Position numbers and translations under genes: made by a program. From Parachitinimonas caeni (lineage in GTDB: Bacteria; Pseudomonadota; Gammaproteobacteria; Burkholderiales; Chitinimonadaceae): 64,000 nt of DNA. The DNA lies in assembly GCF_030129945.1 (NCBI RefSeq), contig NZ_JARRAF010000003.1:186001-250000 (forward strand), read 5' to 3'. The notes beneath the pieces are model-generated. The model saw nothing but the letters and a program-made list of their open reading frames with translations, was not told the DNA's origin and made no database searches. Position 1 is the stretch's first letter. The number at the start of each line of letters is the position of its first letter. Below, piece by piece: positions 9,180 to 18,938 of this stretch.

Positions 9180-9965
9180 ATGGCTATGGATGTAATCGAC
9201 TACAAATTGTTTGGCGACGACATGCAATTCGTCGAGGTTGAGCTCGACCCTGGCGAGGCCGCTGTGGGCGAAGCCGGCACCATGTTCTACATGGAAGATG
9301 GCATACAAATGGAAACCATCTTCGGCGACGGTTCCGACTCACAGAAAGGTCTGATGGGCAAGCTGTTTGGTGCCGGTAAGCGCCTGCTGACGGGCGAATC
9401 CCTGTTCACCACCCTGTTCGTCAACCAAGGTCACGGCAAGAAGAAAGTTGCGTTTGCCGCGCCTTATCCGGGCAAGATCATCCCGGTTCATCTGCCGGAC
9501 GTTGGCGGCACACTGATCTGCCAGAAAGACTCTTTCCTTTGCGCCGCCAAGGGTGTGGCCATCGGGCTAGCCTTCCAGAAGAAACTGGGCGCTGGCTTCT
9601 TTGGTGGTGAAGGCTTCATCATGCAAAAGCTTGAGGGCGATGGCCTGGCGTTCATCCACGCCGGTGGTGCGATCATCGAGAAGAATCTGGCCCCCGGAGA
9701 GCTATTGCGCCTGGACACTGGCTGTCTGGTGGCCATGCAGCAAAGCGTGGACTACGACATCCAGTTTGTCGGAGGGGTAAAGAGTGCGCTGTTTGGCGGT
9801 GAAGGGCTGTTCTTTGCCACCCTGCGCGGTCCTGGCAAGGTCTGGCTGCAATCACTGCCACTGTCGCGTCTGGCCAACCGCATTGTCGGGGCCTCGACCA
9901 TGGGGGGCAGCCGCGGTGGCGAACAAAGCGGTGGACTGTCGAGTCTCTTTAGCAACGACGACTAA
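9180..9965 (+). CDS. TIGR00266/AIM24 family protein
   Basis: A 261-residue beta-rich protein of the AIM24 (TIGR00266) family, seen as a double-stranded beta-helix fold. The conserved [32 protein letters not shown] and [16 protein letters not shown] segments repeat the G-E-G pattern of this family. The bacterial role is unknown; the mitochondrial namesake supports inner-membrane organisation. ATG at 9180 was chosen because AAGGAG lies 9 bases before it. The frame stays open back to an ATGA overlap with ubiX at 9039, which would add 47 low-complexity Asn/Ser/Pro residues. A terminator follows. Confidence 0.88.
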   Translation: MAMDVIDYKLFGDDMQFVEVELDPGEAAVGEAGTMFYMEDGIQMETIFGDGSDSQKGLMGKLFGAGKRLLTGESLFTTLFVNQGHGKKKVAFAAPYPGKIIPVHLPDVGGTLICQKDSFLCAAKGVAIGLAFQKKLGAGFFGGEGFIMQKLEGDGLAFIHAGGAIIEKNLAPGELLRLDTGCLVAMQQSVDYDIQFVGGVKSALFGGEGLFFATLRGPGKVWLQSLPLSRLANRIVGASTMGGSRGGEQSGGLSSLFSNDD

Positions 9966-9983
9966 CCGCACCGTACCTGAAAA

Positions 9984-10014
9984 AACAGCCGGGTATTCCC
10001 CGGCTGTTTGTTTT
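9984..10014 (+). terminator. Rho-independent terminator after AIM24-family gene
   Basis: A 10-bp perfect stem AACAGCCGGG (9984-9993) / CCCGGCTGTT (9999-10008) with a 5-base loop is followed by TTGTTTT. It separates the plus-strand operon from the minus-strand hutD-like gene that ends at 10030 and may serve both. Confidence 0.85.
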
Positions 10015-10029
10015 GAAAACCCGACCTTC

Positions 10030-10572
10030 TTACTGCCCCCACCAACTCATCCACCAGGCAGACCCGCTGCCTTCAAAATGGCAATTAATGGCCTCTGCGG
10101 ACACGGTCCAGGCGAGGCTCATGGCCGGCAAATGCAGTTGATTGGTCCCCGCGTGCAAGCAACCACCCTCGGCGGTAAACAGGCCAAACCAGTCAGCCGA
10201 AGCTTGTACAGGCTGCCCGGCCTCCACTACCGCCATCCGTCCCTGCTGGCGACGATGCATCAGGTTGAAGTCCCGTACTTTACCCGCCAGCAACGTGCAA
10301 TCGGGGGCCAGCGCACCGTCGAAGGCCAATAAGGTATCTCCGGCGTGGACGTCCCGCTCGAACAGGCGCACACCTTCGCCCTGCAAAATGGCAAACCAGC
10401 GCTGAATGCCCTCGAAGCGGGAGAACGGTCCGTCGGCCTCAACGTCTGCTACGCTGATCCGCAAGGTCCAATCCGGCGATTGTGGCCAGGCCAGCAGTTC
10501 GCGGGTGATACCGCCCCCATTACGCCAAGGCTGTGGCGCCACAGCCTCGGCATTCACAATCGTCCACTTCAT
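10030..10572 (-). CDS. HutD/Ves family protein
   Basis: Small cupin-like protein of 180 residues. The N-terminal PWRNGGGITRELL and the RISVADVEADGPFSRFEG segments, then LLAFDGA, are the HutD/Ves signature. HutD is linked with histidine utilisation in pseudomonads and Ves with cold response in E. coli, but no hut genes lie nearby, so the role is open. The ATG at 10572 has GGAGG 4 bases upstream; the longer ORF reading from 10626 lacks one. It follows cysA on the same strand after 63 bases and may be the last gene of that transcript. Confidence 0.85.
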   Translation of the reverse strand: MKWTIVNAEAVAPQPWRNGGGITRELLAWPQSPDWTLRISVADVEADGPFSRFEGIQRWFAILQGEGVRLFERDVHAGDTLLAFDGALAPDCTLLAGKVRDFNLMHRRQQGRMAVVEAGQPVQASADWFGLFTAEGGCLHAGTNQLHLPAMSLAWTVSAEAINCHFEGSGSAWWMSWWGQ

Positions 10573-10635
10573 TATGCCTCCATCCTCATCAATCCAGTCC
10601 ACGCTTACCGTCGCGATGGTAGCCATGAGCCGGGA

Positions 10636-11673
10636 TCAAATCGTGTAATCCTCTACAAAATTCTGAGCGGTGCGTGGCCGGATATGCAGTCGTTCGCCAG
10701 CCAGATACCGCTTGTCTGCATAGGCTTCACGACTCAACTCCGCCTCGACAGGGTCGCCATTATCAAGGCGCAGCTCCAGCCGTACCACCGGGCCGATGGC
10801 ACGGATATGGTCGAGCGTCGCCGGCAGAGTCAGGGCAGCAGGCTCTCGCAGGAGTTCAATATCGTGAGGACGTACATAGGCCACCACACCCTCCGCCCCA
10901 GCATGCTCACCCACTTCGGCAAAGCCACCATGCACCCGGCTGTGAAACAGATTCACATCACCCAGAAACTGATAAACAAACGGTGTGGCCGGGGTGTCAT
11001 AAACCTGCTCAGGGGTGCCAACCTGCTCGATCTTGCCCTTGTTCATGACCACCACACGATCAGCGACTTCAAGCGCCTCTTCCTGGTCGTGGGTAACAAA
11101 GACCGAGGTCACATGCACCTCGTTGTGCAGGCGCTTCAACCAGCGCCGCAACTCCTTGCGGACTTTGGTATCCAGCGCGCCGAATGGCTCATCCAGCAAC
11201 AGCACTTTGGGTTCGACGGCCAAGGCCCTGGCCAAGGCAATCCGCTGGCGTTGCCCACCCGACAACTGTGCCGGATAACGATCGGCCAGCCAGTCGAGCT
11301 GCACCAGCTCCAGTAACTCATGCACTCGGCGACGAATCTCGGCCTCGGGAGGCCGGGTCTGTCGGGGACGTACCCGCAGACCGAAGGCCACGTTCTCGAA
11401 CACAGTCATGTGCCGGAATAGTGCGTAGTGCTGAAATACAAAGCCAACCTGACGCTCACGCACATGCGTGCCGGTGGCATCTTCGCCATGAAAGCGGATC
11501 TGCCCGGCATCGGGTGTTTCCAGCCCGGCAATGATCCGCAGCAGCGTGGTCTTGCCGCAACCAGAGGGGCCCAGCAAGGCCAGCAACTCGCCGGTTTCAA
11601 CCTTCAGATCTACGTTGTCGAGCGCCACAAAGTTGCCGAACCGCTTGGCGACCGATTGAATTTCAATGCTCAT
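10636..11673 (-). CDS. cysA: Sulfate/thiosulfate ABC transporter ATP-binding protein CysA
   Basis: ATPase of the sulfate/thiosulfate importer. Walker A is GPSGCGKTT (about residue 35), the signature [15 protein letters not shown], Walker [12 protein letters not shown] and the switch region [12 protein letters not shown]-terminal regulatory TOBE-like domain (from about residue 240, [16 protein letters not shown]) is typical of CysA. The length of 345 residues fits. It is the third gene of a cysT-cysW-cysA run, starting 8 bases after the cysW stop. Confidence 0.96.
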   Translation of the reverse strand: MSIEIQSVAKRFGNFVALDNVDLKVETGELLALLGPSGCGKTTLLRIIAGLETPDAGQIRFHGEDATGTHVRERQVGFVFQHYALFRHMTVFENVAFGLRVRPRQTRPPEAEIRRRVHELLELVQLDWLADRYPAQLSGGQRQRIALARALAVEPKVLLLDEPFGALDTKVRKELRRWLKRLHNEVHVTSVFVTHDQEEALEVADRVVVMNKGKIEQVGTPEQVYDTPATPFVYQFLGDVNLFHSRVHGGFAEVGEHAGAEGVVAYVRPHDIELLREPAALTLPATLDHIRAIGPVVRLELRLDNGDPVEAELSREAYADKRYLAGERLHIRPRTAQNFVEDYTI

Positions 11674-11681
11674 GCTCAGCC

Positions 11682-12557
11682 TCAGTGATCGTGAACCACA
11701 GCCTGCTCGGCTGCCATTTGCCGCTCGCTACGCCATTCAACCCAGGTTTTCACGGCCAGGGTAACCAGCGCCAGCAATGCCAGAATCGAAGCACAGGCAA
11801 AGGCGGCTACAAAGTTGTACTCGTTGTAGAGAATCTCTACATGCAGTGGCACGGTGTTGGTCAGGCCACGAATATGGCCAGATACCACGCTGACCGCACC
11901 GAACTCCCCCATCGCCCGCGCATTGCTCAAGATCACCCCGTACAGCAACCCCCATTTGATATTCGGCAAAGTCACCTTCCAGAAGGTCTGCCAGCCACTG
12001 GCGCCTAACACCAGCGCGGCCTGCTCTTCGTCGGTGCCTTGCGCTTCCATCAGCGGGATCAGCTCCCGTGCCACAAAGGGGAAAGTAACAAAGACCGTCG
12101 CCAGCACCATGCCCGGCACGGCAAAAATGATCTTGATATCGTGCTCGGCCAACCACGGCCCCAGCCAGCCTTGCGCGCCAAACACCAGCACGTAAATCAA
12201 GCCTGCCACCACCGGCGATACCGAAAACGGCAAATCAATCAGCGTAATCAGCAGGCTTTTGCCTTTGAAGTCGAACTTGGCAATCGCCCAGGATGCCGCC
12301 ACGCCAAACACCAGATTCAGAGGAACCGCGATGGCGGTAATGATCAGGGTTAGTTTGATCGCCGACAGCGCCTCTGGCTCTTTCAGGGCTTCCCAATATA
12401 AATCCCAGCCTTTGCGCAAGGCTTCGGTAAAGACTGCAGCCAGCGGCAAAAGCAGGAAAAACGCCAGAAAGACCAGGGCTGCTACGGTGAGCAGCCAGCG
12501 CACCCAGGCGGGTTCGTCTGTTGCGCCGGATCGTTTGCTTGAATGAAGGGAATGCAT
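11682..12557 (-). CDS. cysW: Sulfate ABC transporter permease CysW
   Basis: One of two inner-membrane permease subunits for sulfate/thiosulfate uptake. The 291-residue protein has about six membrane segments and the EAA-loop region [24 protein letters not shown] that contacts CysA. The [20 protein letters not shown] stretch is characteristic of CysW. It follows cysT after 21 bases and precedes cysA. Confidence 0.95.
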   Translation of the reverse strand: MHSLHSSKRSGATDEPAWVRWLLTVAALVFLAFFLLLPLAAVFTEALRKGWDLYWEALKEPEALSAIKLTLIITAIAVPLNLVFGVAASWAIAKFDFKGKSLLITLIDLPFSVSPVVAGLIYVLVFGAQGWLGPWLAEHDIKIIFAVPGMVLATVFVTFPFVARELIPLMEAQGTDEEQAALVLGASGWQTFWKVTLPNIKWGLLYGVILSNARAMGEFGAVSVVSGHIRGLTNTVPLHVEILYNEYNFVAAFACASILALLALVTLAVKTWVEWRSERQMAAEQAVVHDH

Positions 12558-12578
12558 GAAGACTCCGCTCTCTCAGCG

Positions 12579-13412
12579 CTATTTGCGCATGCCGTGGCGG
12601 CGACCATGCCACCACTGGATCAGATTGATGACGAAGATCAGGCCGAACGAGATCAGCAGCATCACGCTGGCAATCGCCGTCGCCCCCGCATAGTCGTACT
12701 GCTCCAGCTTGCCAATGATCAGCAAGGGGACAATTTCCGACTCCAGCGGAATATTGCCGGCGATGAAAATCACCGAGCCATACTCGCCAATCGCACGGGC
12801 AAAAGCCAAAGTGAAGCCTGTCATCAACGCTGGCAGTACCGTTGGCAGAATCACCTTGCCGAAGGTCTGCCAGCGGCTAGCTCCCAGGCAGGCTGCCGCC
12901 TCTTCCAGCTCTGCCTCCAGCTCCTGCAATACTGGCTGTACGGTTCGCACCACAAATGGCAGGCCAATAAACGTCAAAGCCACCACCACACCAAGCGGTT
13001 TGAATGCTACCTGCACGCCCAGCGGTGCCAACCATTCACCAATCAAGCCATTTGGCGCATACAGCGTGGTCAAGGCGATCCCTGCGACTGCAGTAGGTAG
13101 GGCAAACGGCAGATCGACCAACGCATCAACCAGCCGCTTGCCAGGAAAGCGATAGCGGGTGAGCACCCATGCCACCAGCAGACCAGCGAACAGATTGATC
13201 AGCGCCGCCACAAAGCTGGCCCCGAAAGTAAGCTGGTAAGCCGCCATCACCCGTTCTGCCGTAACCACCTCCCAGAACCGGTCGAAGGTCAGACTACTGG
13301 TCTTGATGATCAACGCCGACAACGGCAGCAATACCACCAGACCGAGGTAGAACACGGTGTAACCGAATGCCAGACCAAAGCCGGGCAATACGCTTGCTTG
13401 TCTGAATCGCAT
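12579..13412 (-). CDS. cysT: Sulfate ABC transporter permease CysT (CysU)
   Basis: Partner permease of CysW, 277 residues with about six membrane segments. The DLPFALPTAVAGIALTTLY motif and the EAA loop LEEAAACLGASRWQTFGKV identify CysT. It lies 52 bases downstream of the sulfate-binding protein gene. A stem-loop in that gap probably lets the binding protein be made in excess over the permeases. Confidence 0.95.
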   Translation of the reverse strand: MRFRQASVLPGFGLAFGYTVFYLGLVVLLPLSALIIKTSSLTFDRFWEVVTAERVMAAYQLTFGASFVAALINLFAGLLVAWVLTRYRFPGKRLVDALVDLPFALPTAVAGIALTTLYAPNGLIGEWLAPLGVQVAFKPLGVVVALTFIGLPFVVRTVQPVLQELEAELEEAAACLGASRWQTFGKVILPTVLPALMTGFTLAFARAIGEYGSVIFIAGNIPLESEIVPLLIIGKLEQYDYAGATAIASVMLLISFGLIFVINLIQWWHGRRHGMRK

Positions 13413-13435
13413 AGTTGATCACGTAAGGGGGAAAT

Positions 13436-13457
13436 GGGTGCTCAAGGACGAGCACCC
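13436..13457 (-). promoter_or_regulatory. Intercistronic stem-loop between sulfate-binding protein gene and cysT
   Basis: An 8-bp perfect stem (GGGTGCTC at 13436-13443 with GAGCACCC at 13450-13457) lies between the binding-protein stop and the cysT start. There is no T-run after it on the minus strand, so I read it as an mRNA-stabilising or partial-attenuation hairpin rather than a full terminator. Confidence 0.55.
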
Positions 13458-13464
13458 CAGGAAA

Positions 13465-14466
13465 TCACTTCTTGCTGTAGATCTGATCGAAGCTACCGCC
13501 ATCGTCGAAATGCGTCTTCTGTGCCTTGCGCCAGCCGCCAAAGACCTCATCCACTGTAAACAGCTTCACTGCAGGAAACTGGCTGGCGTATTTCTTCAAC
13601 ACTGCAGGATCTTGCGGACGCAGATAGTTCTGGGCCGCGATTTCCTGGCCAGCAGGTGACCACAAGAACTTCAGATACTCCTCGGCCTGCTTGCGAGTCC
13701 CTTTCTTGTCCACCACTTTATCCACCACGGCAACTGGTGGTTCGGCGCGAACGCTCAGGCTGGGGTACACCACCTCGAACTGGCCCCGGCCAAACTCGCG
13801 AGCAATCATCTCGGCTTCGTTCTCGAAAGTCAGCAATACGTCGCCAATATTGCGCTGCATGAAGGTCGTAGTGGCGGCACGGCCACCAGAGTCAAGCACA
13901 GGCACATTCTTCAGCATGGCACCGACAAACTCCCGCGCCTTCTGCTCGTTTCCGCCGGGCTGCTTGAGCGCGTAGCCCCAGGCCGCCAGATAGCTGTAAC
14001 GGCCATTACCCGTAACCTTGGGGTTGGGCATCACAACCTGAATACCGGGCTTGACCAGATCAGACCAATCCTTGATCTGCTTGGGGTTGCCCTTGCGCAC
14101 AATCAACACCTGCAGCGAGGTAAAGGGCAGACTGTTATTTGGCAGACGGCTGGCCCAGTTTTCCGGTATCAGCTTGGCCTTGTCATAGAGGGCGTCAATG
14201 TCTGGCGGCATGTTCATGGTAATGACGTCCGCCTCCAGTCCGTCGATCACCGCGCGCGCCTGTTTACCCGAGCCACCATGCGATTGCTGAATCGTCAGCT
14301 CCTGCCCGGTGCGTGCTTTGTAGTCCTTGATGAAAGCCGGGTTAAGGTCTTTATAGAAATCGCGCATCACGTCATACGAGACGTTCAGCAACTCGTTACC
14401 TGCCAGGGCGCTGCCGGACACCGCTGCCAGCAGTAAAGCCGTCAGCACTGAGAATCGTGTTTTCAT
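13465..14466 (-). CDS. sbp: Periplasmic sulfate-binding protein (Sbp/CysP family), operon copy
   Basis: Captures sulfate (or thiosulfate) in the periplasm for CysTWA. The signal peptide is residues 1-22 (LTALLLAAVSGSALA). The mature protein starts with LLNVSYDVMRDFYKDLNPAF, and the ligand-binding [20 protein letters not shown] stretch is diagnostic. Its 333 residues are usual. It heads the cysTWA operon. A second copy, visibly paralogous, is at 17940-18938. Confidence 0.93.
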   Translation of the reverse strand: MKTRFSVLTALLLAAVSGSALAGNELLNVSYDVMRDFYKDLNPAFIKDYKARTGQELTIQQSHGGSGKQARAVIDGLEADVITMNMPPDIDALYDKAKLIPENWASRLPNNSLPFTSLQVLIVRKGNPKQIKDWSDLVKPGIQVVMPNPKVTGNGRYSYLAAWGYALKQPGGNEQKAREFVGAMLKNVPVLDSGGRAATTTFMQRNIGDVLLTFENEAEMIAREFGRGQFEVVYPSLSVRAEPPVAVVDKVVDKKGTRKQAEEYLKFLWSPAGQEIAAQNYLRPQDPAVLKKYASQFPAVKLFTVDEVFGGWRKAQKTHFDDGGSFDQIYSKK

Positions 14467-14766
14467 CTTGGAACTCGCCAGATGGGATGAGATGGCCGCA
14501 GCTTAGCAAGCCTCTGCATATTTCAAAAAATAATATTTTTCTTCCGCTTTATGTTTTGCAGGAATTTAAACCCATACCAAAGCCGTTTACCGGCTGGCCA
14601 AGACGCCTGGGCGCTGCTGACGTACCGTGGTGGTGATCAAGCCAAGCAATGCATCACGGCAATGCCCACACCAATCCAACCGCGTATTGCCCGCAAAAAG
14701 CCAACCCCACCGCATCAGGCCAACCGGCCCGGCTCTCTCCCCTACTTCACTTATCCTCCGGGACCA
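14467..14766. other. Intergenic region between sulfate-binding protein gene and cystathionine lyase gene
   Basis: About 300 bases. The AT-rich part at 14515-14560 (ATTTCAAAAAATAATATTTT and similar) lies directly upstream of the minus-strand sbp gene and probably holds its promoter and a CysB-type activator site, though I cannot mark an exact site. The rest shows no gene. A long plus-strand ORF starts here but is an antisense artefact of the gene below. Confidence 0.5.
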
Positions 14767-15921
14767 TCAACGCCCGAGCCCGTCCAGGGCATAGGCAAGG
14801 TCTTCAATCAGATCCCCAGCGTCCTCCACCCCAACCGACAGCCGCAGCAATTCCGGCCCCAGGCCACGTTCTGCCCGCAACTCAGGCGTCAGGGAACCGT
14901 GGCTCATACTGGCTGGCTGACTGATAAGGCTCTCGACCCCGCCCAGGCTTTCCGCCAGCGCAAACAATTTCAGTCGCGACAGAAACCGGTTCACCCCCGC
15001 TGCATCCGCCGCCAGCCGCACCGAGAGCACCCCACCATGCCCTTTGGCAAACAGGCGGCAAGCCAGTATGTGCTGGGGGTGGCTTGGCAAGCCCGGATAG
15101 ATCACCTGGGACACTTCCGCTCGTCCTTGCAGCCAGTCGGCAATCCGCAGGGCGCTTTCAGAATGGCGTGCCATGCGCAGATGCAGGGTGCGCAAACCTC
15201 GCAATGCCAGAAAACTGGAGAAAGGGTCCATCACCGCCCCGATGGCGTTCTGCAAATAGGCGAGCCGCTGTCCCAGTGCGGCGTCCTTTACCACGGCAGC
15301 GCCGCCAATCACGTCGGAATGACCATTCAGATACTTGGTGACCGAATGCACGACGATATCGACGCCAAAATCGAGTGGTTTCAGAAGGTACGGCGTGGCA
15401 AACGTGGCGTCTGCCACCACCAGCGCTCCTGCCGCATGGGCAATCTGCACGACCGCTTCCAGATCCACCACTTCGAGCAGTGGATTGGTGGGCAATTCGA
15501 CCCAGACCAGCTTGGTATCCGGTCGCACTGCAGCACGCAGTGCTGCCAGATCACCCGTTGGTACATAGCTCACCCGCAAGCCTGCCGAGCGATTGCGCAC
15601 CCGTTCGAACTGGCGCCAAACGCCGCCATAGAGATCTTCGAATGCCACAATGTGGCTACCTGCATCCAGCAATTCCAGCACCGTTGCCGTGGCCGCCAGG
15701 CCCGAAGCAAAGGCCAACCCGGTGCTACCGCCTTCCAGCTCGGCCAGTGCCCGCTCGAACGCCTGCCGGGTCGGGTTGCCGCTGCGCGCATACTCGTAAG
15801 GGCCAGGCTGGCCCGGCGCAGACTGGATAAAGGTCGTACTGGTGTAAATCGGCGGCATCACCGCGCCAGTGGCATCCGGCTCGTAACCGGCATGAACGCT
15901 CTGCGTATCAAACTGCGGCAT
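14767..15921 (-). CDS. Cystathionine gamma-lyase / gamma-synthase family PLP enzyme
   Basis: PLP-dependent trans-sulfuration enzyme of 384 residues. The Cys/Met-metabolism PLP fold is clear: [41 protein letters not shown], and the cofactor lysine in HSVTKYLNGHSDVIGG (about residue 200). The SLGGVESLISQPASMSH segment is also typical. Beta-synthase immediately upstream on the same strand, overlapping by 14 bases, argues for cystathionine gamma-lyase in reverse trans-sulfuration (homocysteine to cysteine). Gamma-synthase activity cannot be excluded from sequence alone. Confidence 0.9.
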   Translation of the reverse strand: MPQFDTQSVHAGYEPDATGAVMPPIYTSTTFIQSAPGQPGPYEYARSGNPTRQAFERALAELEGGSTGLAFASGLAATATVLELLDAGSHIVAFEDLYGGVWRQFERVRNRSAGLRVSYVPTGDLAALRAAVRPDTKLVWVELPTNPLLEVVDLEAVVQIAHAAGALVVADATFATPYLLKPLDFGVDIVVHSVTKYLNGHSDVIGGAAVVKDAALGQRLAYLQNAIGAVMDPFSSFLALRGLRTLHLRMARHSESALRIADWLQGRAEVSQVIYPGLPSHPQHILACRLFAKGHGGVLSVRLAADAAGVNRFLSRLKLFALAESLGGVESLISQPASMSHGSLTPELRAERGLGPELLRLSVGVEDAGDLIEDLAYALDGLGR

Positions 15922-17299
15922 GGTTGACTCCCTGCAACTGGCGATGACGCCAGTGGTTGATCAAGTCACTCTGAGTAATCAGCCCGATAAATCGCCCCCG
16001 CTCCACCAACAGCGCCACATGGCCCTCGTTGAATGTTCGCAACAGGCGTTCGACCGAAGCTTGCGGCGACAATGTTTCCAGCTCGGTTGTCATGGCATCG
16101 CGCACTTTGAGCTGAAAATTTTCTGGTTCTTCGTGGACAGCAATCAGCACATCCCACTCATCCAGCAACCCTACGATTTCATCCTGACCGTGCAGAACGG
16201 GCAGTTGCGAGACATCATGCCGGCGCATACGGGCATAGGCATCAGCCAGGGATTCATCCGGCCGGCAGGTAACCGTGGCGCCCAGATCGTGACGGCGGGT
16301 CACGATATCCGCGAGATCCCCCCTTCGCGGCAGAGCCTTTAGCCCCTGGTCAACCAGCCAGCCATCGTTGTATTGCTTGGACAGATACTTATTGCCGCTA
16401 TCGCAAACAAAGGTCACCACCCGCTTCGGCTTGTTCTGGGCACGGCAGTACCGCAGCGCTGCTGCCAGCAAGGCGCCAGATGAAGATCCGGCAAGGATGC
16501 CTTCCTGTTGCAACAACTGGCTCGCGGCCTCGATCGCCTCACCATCACTGACGCGATATGCCTGACGGACCAGGCCGAAATCAGCCTGAGGCGGAATGAA
16601 GTCCTCCCCGATGCCTTCAACCCGCCAGCTCCCCGCCACTCCGACCTCACCGGTCTCGACATAACCCGCGAGCACCGATCCAACCGGATCAGCCAGCACC
16701 AGTTCGACATTCGGTGCAGCCCGTCGAAAGAAACGGGATAGGCCGGTCAAGGTACCGGATGAACCAACCCCCACCACCACTGCGTCGAGCTGGTGATCGG
16801 TCTGGCGCCAGATTTCCGGTGCGGTGCCATGCTCGTGGGCGGCAGGATTGGCAGGGTTATTGAATTGGTCAATATAGAAAGCACCCGGTGTCTCGTCAGC
16901 AATCCGTTGTGCGTAATCCTGGTAGTACAGTGGATGCCCTTTGCCGACATCGCTGCGCGTCAAAAGGACTTCAGCCCCCAAAGCCCGCAGATGCAGGATC
17001 TTCTCCGTGCTCATCTTGTCGGGTACCACCAGCTTCAGCTGGTAACCTTTGCGTGCTGCCACCAGCGCCAAGCCCAGGCCAGTATTGCCAGCCGTTGCCT
17101 CGACGATGGTGCCGCCGGGCCGCAATTTGCCGTCACGCTCGGCCGCTTTGATCATGGCCAAGGCAATCCGGTCTTTGATTGAGCCGCCAGGGTTCTGGCT
17201 TTCCAGTTTTACAAACAGCTCACAGGGGCCGGTGTCGATCCGGGTGATTTTTACGAGCGGGGTCTCGCCGATCAACGCGAGAACGGGATCAGAAGGCAT
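15908..17299 (-). CDS. Cystathionine beta-synthase with C-terminal CBS pair
   Basis: Condenses homocysteine with serine (or O-acetylserine) to cystathionine. The PLP domain (residues 1-320) has the lysine motif in NPGGSIKDRIA (about residue 42), the TAGNTGLGLALVAARKGY loop and GSSSGALLAA for cofactor phosphate. A pair of CBS domains (about residues 335-455, with VGLLDEWDVLIAVHEEP) forms the regulatory tail. At 463 residues it matches bacterial beta-synthases rather than CysK/CysM. It probably forms a two-gene operon with the downstream lyase. Confidence 0.9.
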   Translation of the reverse strand: MPSDPVLALIGETPLVKITRIDTGPCELFVKLESQNPGGSIKDRIALAMIKAAERDGKLRPGGTIVEATAGNTGLGLALVAARKGYQLKLVVPDKMSTEKILHLRALGAEVLLTRSDVGKGHPLYYQDYAQRIADETPGAFYIDQFNNPANPAAHEHGTAPEIWRQTDHQLDAVVVGVGSSGTLTGLSRFFRRAAPNVELVLADPVGSVLAGYVETGEVGVAGSWRVEGIGEDFIPPQADFGLVRQAYRVSDGEAIEAASQLLQQEGILAGSSSGALLAAALRYCRAQNKPKRVVTFVCDSGNKYLSKQYNDGWLVDQGLKALPRRGDLADIVTRRHDLGATVTCRPDESLADAYARMRRHDVSQLPVLHGQDEIVGLLDEWDVLIAVHEEPENFQLKVRDAMTTELETLSPQASVERLLRTFNEGHVALLVERGRFIGLITQSDLINHWRHRQLQGVNHAAV

Positions 17300-17355
17300 T
17301 GTTTACCTCGTGGGTTAACCGTTTTTCAAACAACCATGCAGTTCATGCGTTTTGG

Positions 17356-17934
17356 TCAACGTATAGCGATCACCCTGCCATCCGCCTGAACCCGCCTGCC
17401 GATGCGAAAGCCATGACTGCGAAAACTCGCCAGCATCCGGGCAGATTGTGGGGATTCAAAGGCCACCAGTGGCAAGGCCAGCACCACGCGCTCTGGAGAC
17501 AGGCCAAAATGGCCGAGCAGACTGGCAAAGGCACGACCATGCCCTTCTCGCACGTAGTCAAACAGCCGTTGGTGTACCGGAAGGATCAGCCATTCCTTAC
17601 GCTGATCAATGCAGAAGTGGTTGAGGGCATGCATAAGGCGGCATAAGCGATCAAGCCTCAACAAGGCATCTTCACCTGCAGCCAATGCAAACAAACGCTC
17701 AGCGGGGATGGGCTGCTCTTGCGGTCCGCTGACCATCAGGGATGCCAGTCGGGCTGGCTGGCGGTCGTACTCCACGGTCTCAAACGCGCTTTGCAGCTGA
17801 CATTTGAAATAGCGCCCGACGACACGGCCGGCGTCCTGTAACAGCGGGAAACCAGCAATCGCATGGGGTGGCAAACTGGCCAGCCCTTGCGAAAGGCCAG
17901 AAGTGGGAGAAAGTACGGCGGCAGGCAGACCCAT
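17356..17934 (-). CDS. Degenerate EAL-domain-like protein in sulfate-binding operon
   Basis: A 192-residue protein that I recognise only by pattern. The central part, IPAERLFALAAGEDALLRLDRLC then LMHALNHFCIDQRKEWLILPVHQRLFDYV and GLSPERVVLALPL, follows the helix-strand order of c-di-GMP EAL domains. The EAL signature itself is missing (SLMVSG stands in its place), as are the later metal ligands, so catalysis is unlikely. It starts 5 bases after the stop of the second sulfate-binding protein gene with GAGG before its ATG, so the two are coupled. A role in sulfur-regulated signalling is only inference. Confidence 0.55.
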   Translation of the reverse strand: MGLPAAVLSPTSGLSQGLASLPPHAIAGFPLLQDAGRVVGRYFKCQLQSAFETVEYDRQPARLASLMVSGPQEQPIPAERLFALAAGEDALLRLDRLCRLMHALNHFCIDQRKEWLILPVHQRLFDYVREGHGRAFASLLGHFGLSPERVVLALPLVAFESPQSARMLASFRSHGFRIGRRVQADGRVIAIR

Positions 17935-17939
17935 CTGGT

Positions 17940-18938
17940 TTACCTCGCGTAGAGGCGATCGAATACGCCCCCATCAGAGAAATGGGTTTGCTGAGCTTTC
18001 TTCCAGCCTCCAAAGACTTGATCCACCGTAAACAGCTTGGTTTTGGGGAATTGCGCGGCGTACTTCGCCGCCACCGCACCATCAATCGGCCGGTAGTAAT
18101 TCTGTGCCACGATTTCCTGGCCCTGCGGGGTGTACAGGAACTTCAGATACTCCTCTGCCACCTTGGTCGTGCCGTGCTTGGCCGCGTGCTTATCGAGTAC
18201 CGCGACGGGTGGCTCGGCAAGGATGGAGGTTGAGGGAGTCACAATTTCAAACTTGTTGGGGCCAAGTTCCTTGATCGACAGCAGTGCTTCGTTTTCCCAG
18301 GCCAGCAATACATCGCCGATGCCACGCCCAACAAACGTCACCGTCGAAGCGCGGGCGCCGGAATCGAGCACCTTCACCCGCTTGAACAGTTGGCTCACGT
18401 ATTCCTGAGCTTTCTGCTCATTGCCACCTGGCTGCTGCAAGGCCCAACCCCAGGCAGACAGATAATTCCAGCGCGCCCCGCCCGATGTCTTGGGGTTGGG
18501 GGTGATGATTTCGATGCCCGGCCGGGTCAGATCTGCCCAATCCTTGATCTGTTTGGGGTTTCCCTTGCGCACCAGAAACACAATGGTCGATTGATAGGGC
18601 GCCGCATTGTGCGGAAGGCGTTTTTGCCAATCCGGCGGTAGTAGCTTGGTCTTGTCGGCAATCTCGTCAATGTCGTATGCCAGGGCCAGGGTGACGACAT
18701 CGGCCTCAAGGCCATCAATGACCGAGCGGGCCTGTTTACCCGAGCCACCGTGCGACTGCTTGATGGAAACGTTATCGCCCGTTTTCTGCTTCCAATGCGC
18801 AGCAAACGCTTTGTTGAGGTCTTGATACAGCTCGCGGGTCGGATCGTATGAAACGTTGAGTAGGGATACGTCGGCCGCCAAGGCAGAGCCGGCCAGCAGA
18901 GCCAGCCCCAGGAAGGTTGGTAAACGTGACAGGGACAT
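17940..18938 (-). CDS. Periplasmic sulfate-binding protein (Sbp family), second copy
   Basis: Second sulfate-binding protein, 332 residues. The signal peptide is [41 protein letters not shown] and [20 protein letters not shown] mirror the copy at 13465-14466. ATG at 18938 was chosen since GGAG lies 8 bases upstream; a GTG three codons earlier is the alternative. It is separated from cysTWA by the trans-sulfuration genes and paired with the EAL-like gene. It may differ from the other copy in ligand preference or in regulation. Confidence 0.92.
   Translation of the reverse strand: MSLSRLPTFLGLALLAGSALAADVSLLNVSYDPTRELYQDLNKAFAAHWKQKTGDNVSIKQSHGGSGKQARSVIDGLEADVVTLALAYDIDEIADKTKLLPPDWQKRLPHNAAPYQSTIVFLVRKGNPKQIKDWADLTRPGIEIITPNPKTSGGARWNYLSAWGWALQQPGGNEQKAQEYVSQLFKRVKVLDSGARASTVTFVGRGIGDVLLAWENEALLSIKELGPNKFEIVTPSTSILAEPPVAVLDKHAAKHGTTKVAEEYLKFLYTPQGQEIVAQNYYRPIDGAVAAKYAAQFPKTKLFTVDQVFGGWKKAQQTHFSDGGVFDRLYAR

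Noticed and set aside
10345-11316. 323-residue plus-strand frame opposite cysA and the HutD-like gene
   Set aside because: It covers parts of two confidently identified minus-strand genes and has no recognisable motifs.
14551-15927. 458-residue plus-strand open frame opposite the cystathionine lyase gene
   Set aside because: It is the antisense of a clearly conserved PLP enzyme and its translation shows no domain, only Arg/Gln/His-rich sequence typical of antisense GC-rich frames.
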